Source: an uncultured Eubacteriales bacterium
Lineage (GTDB): Bacteria; Bacillota; Clostridia; Peptostreptococcales; Anaerovoracaceae
Length of the DNA: 18,344 nt
Reading direction: 5' to 3'
Assembly (NCBI GenBank): GCA_900540145.1
Contig: UQEW01000048.1
Span: 1 to 18,344, forward strand
Shown here piece after piece: positions 1 through 6,736 of this stretch. A model generated the notes under the pieces. That model did no database searches, was not told the DNA's origin, and saw only the letters and a list, made by a program, of their open reading frames with translations. Numbering within the stretch: position 1 is the first letter of the stretch; every line of letters starts with the position of its first letter. The position numbers were made by a program, and so were the translations under genes.

Positions 1-115
1 TTTTTACACTTTTCGCAGTTTTCACGCCGGTAAAATTCCATTTTATGTAAAATCGCTGACAAAATTACAAAAATTTTAATTTTTTGTCAGCATATACAAG
101 TTATGCCTGTCAATA

Positions 116-182
116 TGTAGGGCGCATACCGCCAAGCCCGAGGCGAGGTTTATGGGTTGCCCAGCCCGCTGCCTGGTATGAC
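116..182. other. GC-rich island with short inverted repeat, unidentified
   Basis: A conspicuously GC-rich patch inside very AT-rich sequence. CATACC at 125-130 is complementary to GGTATG at 175-180, so the patch could fold as one stem with a large loop. No open reading frame of useful length and no recognisable RNA family is seen. It lies just downstream of the stop of the leftward transglutaminase-like gene and could be part of its 3' region or a remnant of a repeat element. The remainder of 1-213 is AT-rich and shows nothing else. Confidence 0.25.
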
Positions 183-213
183 TTATTCAATGCAACAGAA
201 AAATATGAATTTA

Positions 214-903
214 TCATTTGGTATTTCTTATTTTTTTAATATTGTAGTTCATTAGGTGTCTGCCTAAATATCTATACAGAAAAGCTTTAAATACTGATAT
301 TTCTTGATGATGTTCCTTAAGCAAATCATCTGGGCAATCATAAATCCCAAAATCTTGATTAATCCCTTTACTTTGAATGTAAGTATTATTTCGTTCAAAA
401 TCAATTATGGGATTACGAAAATCTTTTACAGCAACACCATATCCGCAAAAAGCACCTGTGCGAGTTGAGTTTTTTCTTTGTAATTCCGAAAGATATTGCT
501 TATCTAAAATAAATGCCTCAAGTTCATACCATACTCCGTCTAAATAAACCTCAACCCAACTGTGAAAAATATTATTAGGTGCATTTTTATATACAATCCC
601 TGTCATTGCACCTTTTTGTAAGTTTTTATCAATCGTAAACCCATGCACCCGATAAGGAATATCTACTCCACGGAGTAATGCCATAAAAAGAGTTCCCTTT
701 GCATTACATTGCCCATATCCATCTGCCAAAACTCTTGAAGCCGGAATACTATCATCCGCATTGTAGCCAAATAAAATTTCATCACGAACAAAACCATATA
801 CCAGTCTAATTCGATTGTATTCATCAGCCTTTTTCCATTGTCTATCTCTTATCAACTTCTGTATATTTGTAGATGAAAAGTTTAACATAGGTGTTTCTCT
901 CAA
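214..903 (-). CDS. Transglutaminase-like domain protein
   Basis: A 229-residue protein with the transglutaminase-like (papain-fold) core. The candidate catalytic cysteine is C66 in YGQCNAKG, the histidine is H114 in FHSWVEVY, and the third acidic residue is E127 or E129 in WYELEAF, where many relatives have Asp. No signal peptide or membrane segment is apparent, so it is probably cytoplasmic, acting as a peptidase or amidase-like enzyme; the substrate cannot be told. The start is a TTG: GGAG lies six bases upstream of it, whereas the next candidate, an ATG at codon 6 (888), has only a weak Shine-Dalgarno. GC content is clearly lower than in the ornithine cluster, and the gene lies on the same strand as the next two small genes, suggesting an accessory patch. 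The domain call is good; the function is unknown. Confidence 0.75.
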   Translation of the reverse strand: MRETPMLNFSSTNIQKLIRDRQWKKADEYNRIRLVYGFVRDEILFGYNADDSIPASRVLADGYGQCNAKGTLFMALLRGVDIPYRVHGFTIDKNLQKGAMTGIVYKNAPNNIFHSWVEVYLDGVWYELEAFILDKQYLSELQRKNSTRTGAFCGYGVAVKDFRNPIIDFERNNTYIQSKGINQDFGIYDCPDDLLKEHHQEISVFKAFLYRYLGRHLMNYNIKKIRNTK

Positions 904-1009
904 GTATTACTCCATGGATTTTGATTTCCTTTCACTTTCCAATTTTCTACTCTACAACTTAGGATTTTTCATTCTTTAGCCATTTAATCCTCAGCATTTC
1001 ACCGTTATG

Positions 1010-1237
1010 TTATTGTCCTTCAAGCAAGTCTATTATTTTTGCGATTGCTAAAAACAATACTCCTATGGCAAAAGACATAAACCAAACAATTAGTGCATCT
1101 ATGAATGAAAATTGATAAGATATCACATGGTTAATCGTTACCATTTTATCGCCTACATCATATCCAATAAATGCTCCGCCTATAAAAACGATGATAGCAA
1201 TTATCCTTAATACGAATTGCATTGATATTTTTTTCAT
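1010..1237 (-). CDS. Small two-helix membrane protein, unknown function
   Basis: A 75-residue protein with two hydrophobic segments at about residues 8-26 and 45-67, joined by a short polar loop with two Asp and a Lys (YDVGDKM). The N-terminus is positive (MKK), which predicts a small integral membrane hairpin with both ends on the cytoplasmic side. The start is supported by GAAGGATG upstream of the ATG. No family is recognised. It lies between the RNase H and transglutaminase-like genes on the same strand and has similarly low GC. Confidence 0.6.
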   Translation of the reverse strand: MKKISMQFVLRIIAIIVFIGGAFIGYDVGDKMVTINHVISYQFSFIDALIVWFMSFAIGVLFLAIAKIIDLLEGQ

Positions 1238-1255
1238 TTTGCATCCTTCATAACT

Positions 1256-1834
1256 TTAAAATTGCGCAGCAAGCGGTTCTTCTGCATGCCGACCCTTTAC
1301 GCTGTCTATACCCATATTGGCCAACTGGTCAGCTCGATTGTTCATCTCGGTTATATATTCAAAATCTTCAAAAGAAAATCCTGAGCCGTTCCATGTGAGG
1401 AATTTTTCGTAAAGAGCCTCTGGCTTGGCTGATTTGCTTTTTAAGTTAACGTGGCCTTTTACGCGGAAAAATTCTACGTTATGGCATCTGACAAGGGTCA
1501 GCAGCTCTTTCCACAGATCTTGGTTTTCAACGGATTTGCGAGCGGCATTTTTCCACTTGTTCTTTTCCCATGACTCGTACCACTTCTCCCTGAAACAGTT
1601 GGTGACATACGAGCTGTCAGAAAAAACATGGATATGAAGGCCATCCCTTTTCAGCGCCTTTAAAGCTTCTATTACTGCTGTCAATTCCATTCTGTTGTTG
1701 GTGGTATCAGCTTCGCCTCCCCATAGTTCTTTCTTATGACCGCTCATCTCCAAAATAGCGCCCCAGCCTCCGAAGTTGGAGCTTTCTTGATTTCCGGAGC
1801 AGCCTCCGTCTGTATATATCCTTAAAATGTCCAT
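1256..1834 (-). CDS. rnhA: Ribonuclease HI with insertion
   Basis: Ribonuclease HI cleaves the RNA strand of RNA-DNA hybrids. Numbering from the chosen start, the four acidic metal ligands are present: D9 in YTDGG, E50 in NRMELTAV, D73 in SDSSYV and D169 in NNRADQLA, with the mobile-loop histidine H128 in VKGH. The protein is 192 residues against about 155 for the E. coli enzyme; most of the excess is an insertion of roughly 30 residues between VKGH and NNRAD. Two adjacent ATGs are possible starts (1837 and 1834); AGGAG is four bases from the first and seven from the second, so the second is chosen. The enzyme should be active because all catalytic residues are intact. Confidence 0.88.
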   Translation of the reverse strand: MDILRIYTDGGCSGNQESSNFGGWGAILEMSGHKKELWGGEADTTNNRMELTAVIEALKALKRDGLHIHVFSDSSYVTNCFREKWYESWEKNKWKNAARKSVENQDLWKELLTLVRCHNVEFFRVKGHVNLKSKSAKPEALYEKFLTWNGSGFSFEDFEYITEMNNRADQLANMGIDSVKGRHAEEPLAAQF

Positions 1835-1934
1835 CATTTCTCTCCTATGACTTTTTAGAGTACGCCTCTGATTTTTATGTTTAATAATATTATGGCTTAT
1901 TTTGGATGATTTTACAACGCAAATTTAATATTGG

Positions 1935-1943
1935 TGGTATAAT
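1935..1943 (+). promoter_or_regulatory. Extended -10 promoter candidate for yycJ-rlmH
   Basis: TGGTATAAT matches an extended -10 element (TGn followed by TATAAT). No good -35 sits 16-18 bases upstream, which extended -10 promoters tolerate. A transcript starting here would carry a leader of about 130 bases containing the repeat hairpins at 1941-2044. The -10 itself lies inside the first copy of the repeat. Inference from sequence only. Confidence 0.45.
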
Positions 1944-2045
1944 GAACGCAGGAGATCGTACACGCCGCCGCTCTGGGCGGCAAGGTCAGATGTGGCGTTC
2001 ATTGAACCATGCGTTTAAGTCTGATGGCATGGTACAATGAACGCA
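1936..2045. repeat. Three-copy 14-15 bp repeat forming alternative hairpins
   Basis: GGTATAATGAACGCA (1936-1950) and GGTACAATGAACGCA (2031-2045) are direct repeats differing at one base. A third copy lies inverted between them at 1995-2008 (GGTTCAATGAACGC on the minus strand). The middle and last copies form an 18 bp inverted repeat with one mismatch, GCGTTCATTGAACCATGC at 1995-2012 against 2027-2044, with a 14-base loop. The middle copy can instead pair nine bases with the first copy (1941-1949 with 1995-2003), enclosing a GCCGCC/GGCGGC hairpin (1964-1969 with 1976-1981). No T-run follows on either strand, so it is not a plain terminator. It lies between the divergent rnhA and yycJ starts. 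Confidence 0.8.
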
Positions 2046-2083
2046 ACAAACAAAAAGAATTTAAACAGAATTGAGGATTTAGA

Positions 2084-2893
2084 ATGGATTTGGCATTTTG
2101 TTCTTTCTCGAGCGGAAGCTCCGGGAACAGTTATTTAGTTAAAAGCGACAGTACAAATATTTTAGTTGAAGCCGGAATCACCGGTTCAAAGATTATGGAA
2201 AATCTCAAATTATTCGGTTTATCGCCGAGCAAGATACATGGGCTGGTTTTATCTCATGAACATTTCGACCACGTAAAGGGCTTAAGCAGAATGACGATAA
2301 AAACCATACATGCCGAATATTGCGCTACTGAGGGAACTCTGGGAGCCATCGGAGACCGGTTAAGAAGGATACCCGTCGAGCAGCAAAGGGTAGTACACAG
2401 CGGCGATGACTTTTCCATAGGAGATATTGATATACACGTGTTTGCGCTGTCCCACGATGCGGCAGAACCTGTGGGGTACAGCTTCCAAAGAAACGGTAAG
2501 AAGATTACTATAGTAACCGATACGGGCTGCGTTACCGATGAAATAACAGAGGCTGTCAAAGACTCCGACCTCTTGGTGCTGGAATCCAACCACGAAAAAA
2601 ATATATTGCTTTACGGAAGGTATCCATATAATGTTAAGCGCAGAATTTTAAGCGACAAGGGGCATCTTTCCAACGAAGCTGCAGCATATTGCATATGCGA
2701 CTTTTTGAAAACCAGAAAAAAAGAACAAATGCCCAGAGTATTGCTTGCCCACATAAGTCAAGAAAACAATACGCCTTTGCAGGCGCAGCTGACCGTGCGC
2801 AACATTTTGGAAGAAGAAGGGTATTACGTAGGCAAAGATTTGCTTTTGGATTCGTTGGAAAAAGATATGATAACGGATTTGATATTTATATAG
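2084..2893 (+). CDS. YycJ/WalJ-type metallo-beta-lactamase-fold hydrolase
   Basis: A 269-residue metallo-beta-lactamase-fold protein. The metal-binding motif HxHxDH is present as H58-E-H60-F-D62-H63, and further metal ligands are expected at SHDAAEP and near LLAHIS. The N-terminus (FCSFSSGSSGNSYLV) is characteristic of the YycJ/WalJ family, whose members sit next to the WalRK two-component genes in many Firmicutes and are linked to cell-wall homeostasis and DNA repair; the exact substrate is not settled. The start is supported by GAGG seven bases upstream. It is followed 68 bases later by rlmH, a pairing that resembles the yycJ-(htrA)-rlmH order seen elsewhere in Firmicutes, but walRK and htrA are absent here. 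It is probably co-transcribed with rlmH. Confidence 0.85.
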   Translation: MDLAFCSFSSGSSGNSYLVKSDSTNILVEAGITGSKIMENLKLFGLSPSKIHGLVLSHEHFDHVKGLSRMTIKTIHAEYCATEGTLGAIGDRLRRIPVEQQRVVHSGDDFSIGDIDIHVFALSHDAAEPVGYSFQRNGKKITIVTDTGCVTDEITEAVKDSDLLVLESNHEKNILLYGRYPYNVKRRILSDKGHLSNEAAAYCICDFLKTRKKEQMPRVLLAHISQENNTPLQAQLTVRNILEEEGYYVGKDLLLDSLEKDMITDLIFI

Positions 2894-2961
2894 ATATTAT
2901 TAAAATTATTTCGATTATTTCGAGTTTTTAAAGAATATCGTTTTTTAGAAGGAGACCGTTT

Positions 2962-3441
2962 ATGCGCATACATATAGTCTGCATTGGAAAATTAAAAGAA
3001 CGATACTGGACCGATGCCATAGCAGAATACAGCAAACGTTTGTCCAGATATTGCGACATTGAGATATTACAGCTAAAAGAGTCAAAGCTGGCTGACAAAG
3101 CTTCCCCGGCTGATGAGCAAAACGTGATATACGAAGAGGGGCAGACGATATTAACAAACATTAAGGACAACTCCTACGTAATAACGCTTGAAATCAAAGG
3201 CAAAGAGCTTTCGTCCGAAGAATTGGCGGACAAGATGGGGCAGCTTCAGCTGGAAGGCAAGAGCGATATAACCTTTGTAATAGGAGGCAGCTTGGGGCTG
3301 AGCCGGGAGGTGAGCCAAAGAGCTGATTTTAAATTATCTTTCTCTAAGATGACTTTTCCACATCAGATGATGAGAGTGATTTTGATGGAACAGATATACA
3401 GGTCATTTAAAATATTGAAAAACGAAACGTACCACAAGTGA
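2962..3441 (+). CDS. rlmH: 23S rRNA pseudouridine-1915 N3-methyltransferase RlmH
   Basis: RlmH methylates pseudouridine 1915 in helix 69 of 23S rRNA using S-adenosylmethionine, acting on assembled 70S ribosomes. The 159-residue length is normal for this small SPOUT (trefoil-knot) family. The glycine-rich SAM-binding loop is visible as VIGGSLGLS (GGS at 108-110), and the C-terminus (ILMEQIYRSFKILKNETYHK) matches the conserved family tail that completes the knot and contacts substrate. AGAAGGAG sits just upstream of the ATG. Its stop lies three bases from the end of the convergent ArsR-type gene, so the two transcripts must overlap or share a termination region. Confidence 0.95.
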   Translation: MRIHIVCIGKLKERYWTDAIAEYSKRLSRYCDIEILQLKESKLADKASPADEQNVIYEEGQTILTNIKDNSYVITLEIKGKELSSEELADKMGQLQLEGKSDITFVIGGSLGLSREVSQRADFKLSFSKMTFPHQMMRVILMEQIYRSFKILKNETYHK

Positions 3442-3444
3442 TGA

Positions 3445-3768
3445 TTATGATACGGAGAATTTTTTCGTGGCGTTGAGATACTGCATCAGCATTCCCAAGT
3501 TGGCATAATAATATGAATATTTATCTTTTTTCTTGACTTCAACAAGGCCTGAATCCACCAGCTTTTTTGTATGCTGGGAAATGGTGGCCTGAGCATAATT
3601 GAAGTGCTCAACCAAGTCTTTGTTGCAAACCTGAACCATAGCACGATTGGATTGCATTATATATCTGAAAATATTTATTCTGGCAGGATGAGCAAGGGCG
3701 TCCGAAACTTTGGCGATTAAAAGGACTTCTTCTTCCATCATTTCATCTTGTTCTTTTCTGAGTCTCAT
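3445..3768 (-). CDS. ArsR-family winged-helix transcriptional regulator
   Basis: A 107-residue protein with the ArsR-type winged helix: DALAHPARINIFRYI at about 23-37, the recognition region AQATISQHTKKLVDSGLV at 59-76, and a wing ending in YSYYYANL. The classical metal-sensing ELCVC motif is replaced by VQVCNKDL with a single Cys (C48), so it is probably not a thiol-type metal sensor; its effector is unknown. A longer frame to an ATG at 3840 exists, but that codon has no ribosome binding site and would lie upstream of the predicted transcript start; ATG 3768 has AGGAGAGG upstream. It is divergent from the sigma54 activator and shares its palindrome region, so it may take part in control of ornithine use, though a local unrelated role is possible. 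Confidence 0.85.
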   Translation of the reverse strand: MRLRKEQDEMMEEEVLLIAKVSDALAHPARINIFRYIMQSNRAMVQVCNKDLVEHFNYAQATISQHTKKLVDSGLVEVKKKDKYSYYYANLGMLMQYLNATKKFSVS

Positions 3769-3820
3769 GAAGTTTTCCTCTCCTTTCCTATCAGTTATTG
3801 GAAATTTAGCTACGCTGTAT

Positions 3821-3850
3821 ATTATGACAGAAAACGACATATAAAAACAA
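3821..3850 (-). promoter_or_regulatory. Candidate promoter of the ArsR-family gene
   Basis: On the minus strand, TTGTTT (3845-3850) and CATAAT (3821-3826) are separated by 18 bases. Transcription would start near 3814, consistent with translation from 3768 and not from 3840. The 16 bp palindrome at 3852-3867 lies immediately upstream of the -35 element. Confidence 0.5.
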
Positions 3851-3851
3851 G

Positions 3852-3867
3852 TGCAAAAATATTTGCA
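3852..3867. promoter_or_regulatory. Palindromic operator TGCAAA-N4-TTTGCA
   Basis: TGCAAAAATATTTGCA has six-base complementary arms around AATA. The same element occurs reverse-complemented and exact at 5344-5359, and again with one mismatch at 5367-5382. Here it overlaps the -35 of the activator promoter (3863-3868) and abuts the -35 of the divergent ArsR-type gene. A protein bound here could repress either promoter. The sigma54 activator (autorepression) is the more likely ligand because the other copies lie upstream of a sigma54 promoter; the ArsR-type protein is the alternative. Confidence 0.65.
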
Positions 3868-3891
3868 TCAACTTATATCTCATGGTAAAAT
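3863..3891 (+). promoter_or_regulatory. Candidate sigmaA promoter of the sigma54 activator gene
   Basis: TTGCAT (3863-3868) and TAAAAT (3886-3891) are separated by exactly 17 bases. The start of transcription would be near 3898, just ahead of the AAGGG at 3904-3908 and the ATG at 3918. This placement excludes the upstream ATG at 3882, which lies inside the promoter. The -35 hexamer overlaps the right arm of the palindrome at 3852-3867. Confidence 0.6.
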
Positions 3892-3917
3892 GGATGCAAG
3901 GAAAAGGGTTTTGCGAT

Positions 3918-5321
3918 ATGAAAAAAGAAGATTATAAGAAAATACTGGAAGAACTTATACAGCATATAGACGAAGGAATATATATAGTAGATAAAAACGG
4001 TATAGGCAAATTTTACAACAATGTTATGGCCTCTTTGGAAAAAGTCAATATGGAAGACGTATTGGACAAGAAATTCCACGAAGCTTTTCCGGAGTTCCAT
4101 ATAGGAGACAGCACCATGTTTAAAGCTCTTACCAAAGGAGAATCTACAATCAAGGAACAGCAGACTTACAAGAACCTCTACGGAAAAGAGATTACCACTG
4201 TAAACAGTACCGTACCCATAGTTGTGGATGGAGAAATTGTGGCGGCGCTGGAAGTGGCCAAAGACATAACAGATATCAGAAAAATGTCAGATACTCTTTT
4301 GGAACTTCAAAAGGGCGCTATACCTCAGGCAGATTCGGAGACAACCAAAAAGCCTAAAATAAAGCATTATTCATTCGAAGATATTTTCGGCAGCAGCCCC
4401 ATGTTTTCCGATGCTTTAAAAAGAGCAAAAAAAGCCGCCGATAATGACGCATCGGTATTCATATACGGGGAAACCGGCACTGGCAAAGAACTTTTCGCCC
4501 AGAGCATTCACTACGGAGGAATAAGGCGAAAGAAACCGTTTTTGGCGCAGAACTGCGCAGCTATACCGGAATCTCTTCTGGAAGGCATACTGTTTGGAAC
4601 GACCAAGGGAAGCTTTACGGGAGCAGTAGACAGAGAAGGACTCTTTGAACAGGCCAATGGCGGAACCTTGCTTTTAGATGAAATCAGCGCTATGCCATAT
4701 GACTTGCAGAGCAAACTTTTGCGCGTGCTGCAAGAAGATTACATAAGGCGTGTAGGCGGCAGCAAAGACATTCCTGTCAACGTAAGGATAATAGCCACAG
4801 TCAACGAGCCTCCTCAGGAGCTCATCGAACGCGGTATGCTTCGTAAAGACCTGTTCTACAGGCTTAATGTAGTCAATATCTCCATTCCCCCTCTCAGAGA
4901 AAGAGAGGACGATATACCTATATTGGCAGAAAAGTTTTTGGAAAAGCATAACAAACGATTTGGCAAAGAACTTTGGATGGTGTCTGACGGCGCCATCGGC
5001 AAGCTGAAAAAATACGATTACCCGGGCAATGTAAGGGAGCTGGAGAACATAATTGAACAAGCTGTATCGATGGCAGACAAAGAGCATGTTCTCACAGAGA
5101 AAAATTTATCTATGCCTGCCGCAACGCGAAAGATAAAGCAGCCTGACAAGGTGTATGAGCCAGACCAGCCTTTGGACAAGTATCTTGAAAAGGTAGAATA
5201 CAGGATAATAGAGGACGCTTTGATAGAAAGCGGAGGCAACATATCTAAAGCTGCTCAAAAACTTCAAATCAAGCGTCAGACTCTGCAGCACAAACTAAAA
5301 AAATATCAGATTTCAATATAG
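3918..5321 (+). CDS. PAS-domain sigma54-dependent transcriptional activator
   Basis: A 467-residue sigma54 enhancer-binding protein. An N-terminal PAS domain spans about residues 9-120 (EGIYIVDKNG... VAKDITDIRKM) and probably senses a small molecule. The central AAA+ domain starts near FGSSP (157) with Walker A GETGTGKE at 184-191, the sigma54-contact loop at 231-236 and Walker B TLLLDE at 250-255. The contact loop reads GSFTGA instead of GAFTGA. A Fis-type helix-turn-helix ends the protein (GGNISKAAQKLQIKRQTLQHKL). ATG 3918 is chosen over 3882 because of the promoter at 3863-3891 and AAGGG upstream. It lies directly before a canonical -24/-12 promoter and the ornithine genes, so it most likely activates ord-oraE in response to ornithine or a related signal; the ligand is inferred, not shown. 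Confidence 0.9.
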   Translation: MKKEDYKKILEELIQHIDEGIYIVDKNGIGKFYNNVMASLEKVNMEDVLDKKFHEAFPEFHIGDSTMFKALTKGESTIKEQQTYKNLYGKEITTVNSTVPIVVDGEIVAALEVAKDITDIRKMSDTLLELQKGAIPQADSETTKKPKIKHYSFEDIFGSSPMFSDALKRAKKAADNDASVFIYGETGTGKELFAQSIHYGGIRRKKPFLAQNCAAIPESLLEGILFGTTKGSFTGAVDREGLFEQANGGTLLLDEISAMPYDLQSKLLRVLQEDYIRRVGGSKDIPVNVRIIATVNEPPQELIERGMLRKDLFYRLNVVNISIPPLREREDDIPILAEKFLEKHNKRFGKELWMVSDGAIGKLKKYDYPGNVRELENIIEQAVSMADKEHVLTEKNLSMPAATRKIKQPDKVYEPDQPLDKYLEKVEYRIIEDALIESGGNISKAAQKLQIKRQTLQHKLKKYQISI

Positions 5322-5342
5322 GTTATGACGCACAAAAACGTA

Positions 5343-5383
5343 GTGCAAATATTTTTGCAATAAAAAAGCAAAAATATTTGCAC
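5343..5383. promoter_or_regulatory. Tandem upstream activator sites for the ord operon
   Basis: Two copies of the 3852-3867 palindrome lie head to head: TGCAAATATTTTTGCA at 5344-5359 (exact reverse complement) and AGCAAAAATATTTGCA at 5367-5382 (one mismatch). They are 23 bases apart (about two helical turns) and end about 170 bases upstream of the -24 element at 5551, a normal distance for enhancer sites of sigma54 activators acting by DNA looping. TGCAGAAATATGCA at 5494-5507 is a possible degenerate extra site with a shorter centre. Confidence 0.65.
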
Positions 5384-5389
5384 TTTTTT
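5343..5389 (+). terminator. Inverted repeat with T-run after the activator gene
   Basis: GTGCAAATATTTTTGC (5343-5358) and GCAAAAATATTTGCAC (5368-5383) form a perfect 16 bp stem with a nine-base loop, followed directly by six T residues. It begins 21 bases after the activator stop codon and can act as an intrinsic terminator, though the stem is AT-rich. The same bases form the paired activator sites, so the element may serve both purposes. The rest of 5390-5550 is AT-rich and shows only the degenerate site at 5494-5507. Confidence 0.5.
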
Positions 5390-5550
5390 ATTAAAAAACA
5401 AGTTTTTCGGTAAATCATGAGTAATAATAAAACCAAAGAGAGAAAATATAATTGTTAAAATATGCGAGTTTAGCGGAATATCTTTAATAAAAGTGCAGAA
5501 ATATGCAATAAAGTGCGTAAAAAAATGTATACAATATTCAAATAGTTATA

Positions 5551-5566
5551 TGGCACAAACCTTGCT
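5551..5566 (+). promoter_or_regulatory. Sigma54 (-24/-12) promoter of the ord operon
   Basis: TGGCACAAACCTTGCT matches the sigma54 consensus TGGCAC-N5-TTGCW completely, with the invariant GG (5552-5553) and GC (5564-5565) at the required 10-base separation. Transcription would start near 5577, leaving a leader of about 68 bases to the ord start codon. The GAGGGAG ribosome binding site for ord follows at about 5633-5639. A sigma54 activator gene lies immediately upstream, strengthening the call. Confidence 0.85.
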
Positions 5567-5644
5567 TCATATATATTTAGTTAAAATTTAATAAGTTAGA
5601 ACTGACAAATTACAACAAAATTTATTAAAAAAGAGGGAGAAAAA

Positions 5645-6703
5645 ATGAAAGAAGTAAAAGTAATCATTTGGGGACTTGGCGCAATGGGCGGCGGAATGGC
5701 CGACATGCTCCTTAAGAAAAAAGGTGTTGAAATCGTTGGCGTTGCTGACATGGGAGCTAAAGTCGGAACTTCCATGTATAACTACATCAAGACTGAAAGA
5801 GGAGATAGACCTGACGTTATCATCAGCTCTGCTGAAGATATTATCAAACCGGGCGCTGCAGACATCGTGCTGGTTTGCACAGACTCCTTCGTAAAGAATG
5901 TATTCCCTAAGCTGAAATTCATCATGGAACAGGGAATCAACGTTATCACTTCCGCAGAAGAAATGTCTTACCCTAAGGCTCAGAGCCCTGAACTGGCAGA
6001 AGAACTGGATAAGATAGCAAAAGCTAACGGAGTTTCATGCCTGGGAACAGGAATCAACCCTGGACACATAATGGACCTTTTGGTTCTGGTAATGACAGGC
6101 TGCATGGTTGACGTTGAAGAGATAACTTCAAGAAGAGTTAATTCCCTTTCACCTTTCGGTCACGCTGTAATGGAAGAACAGGGTATTGGAATCTCTATCG
6201 ATGAGTTCATGAAGAGAAAAGCAGAAAACACTATGGCAGGACACGTTGGTTTTGCTGAATCCGTAGGAATGATGGCAGAAGGCATGGGACTTACTGTAGA
6301 AGAATTCTCACAAGACATGAGCCCTATCAAGACTGACGTAGACAGAAAGTCACCTTACGGATTTGCAGCAGCAGGAACTTGCGCAGGCGTAGCCATGACA
6401 GCCGAAGCAAAACTCAGCAACGGAATGCCTGTACACATGGATCATCCGCAGCAGATTGAACCTGAACAGGTCGGCGTTCAGACCGGAGACTATGTAATAA
6501 TCAAAGGTGCTCCAAATGTTAACCTGGTTAACAGCCCTGAAATCGAAGGCGGACTGGGAACCATCGCAATGTGCGTAAACATGATTCCTCACGTTATCAA
6601 CGCTGAAGCAGGACTGCAGACTATGATTACTCTGCCTGTTCCAAGAGCCATTATGGGCGACTTCAGAAACTTTATCAAAGAAGATAAGAAAATCGTAAAA
6701 TAA
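5645..6703 (+). CDS. ord: 2,4-diaminopentanoate dehydrogenase
   Basis: This enzyme oxidatively deaminates (2R,4S)-2,4-diaminopentanoate at C4 with NAD(P)+ to 2-amino-4-oxopentanoate and ammonia (EC 1.4.1.12), the third step of oxidative ornithine breakdown. The 352-residue protein opens with a Rossmann dinucleotide-binding motif, WGLGAMGGGMAD (G10, G12, G15), and resembles the dihydrodipicolinate-reductase/diaminopentanoate-dehydrogenase fold; the mid-region LGTGINPGHIMDLL is typical of the family. The start is preceded by GAGGGAG. It is the first gene after the sigma54 promoter and lies 33 bases before ortA, so ord-ortA-ortB-oraS-oraE should form one transcript. Identification rests on both sequence character and the complete pathway around it. 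Confidence 0.93.
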   Translation: MKEVKVIIWGLGAMGGGMADMLLKKKGVEIVGVADMGAKVGTSMYNYIKTERGDRPDVIISSAEDIIKPGAADIVLVCTDSFVKNVFPKLKFIMEQGINVITSAEEMSYPKAQSPELAEELDKIAKANGVSCLGTGINPGHIMDLLVLVMTGCMVDVEEITSRRVNSLSPFGHAVMEEQGIGISIDEFMKRKAENTMAGHVGFAESVGMMAEGMGLTVEEFSQDMSPIKTDVDRKSPYGFAAAGTCAGVAMTAEAKLSNGMPVHMDHPQQIEPEQVGVQTGDYVIIKGAPNVNLVNSPEIEGGLGTIAMCVNMIPHVINAEAGLQTMITLPVPRAIMGDFRNFIKEDKKIVK

Positions 6704-6736
6704 TGTAAATAATATATTTTTAGGAGATGAAACAAA

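Noticed and set aside
1995..2044. 18 bp hairpin as an intrinsic terminator.
   Set aside because: No T-run follows the stem on either strand.
3769..3840. N-terminal extension of the ArsR-type regulator to an ATG at 3840.
   Set aside because: No ribosome binding site, lies upstream of the predicted transcript start, and adds residues foreign to the family; ATG 3768 has a good Shine-Dalgarno.
3882..3917. Upstream ATG giving 12 extra residues to the sigma54 activator.
   Set aside because: No ribosome binding site, and the codon lies within the predicted promoter (3863-3891), upstream of the expected transcript start.
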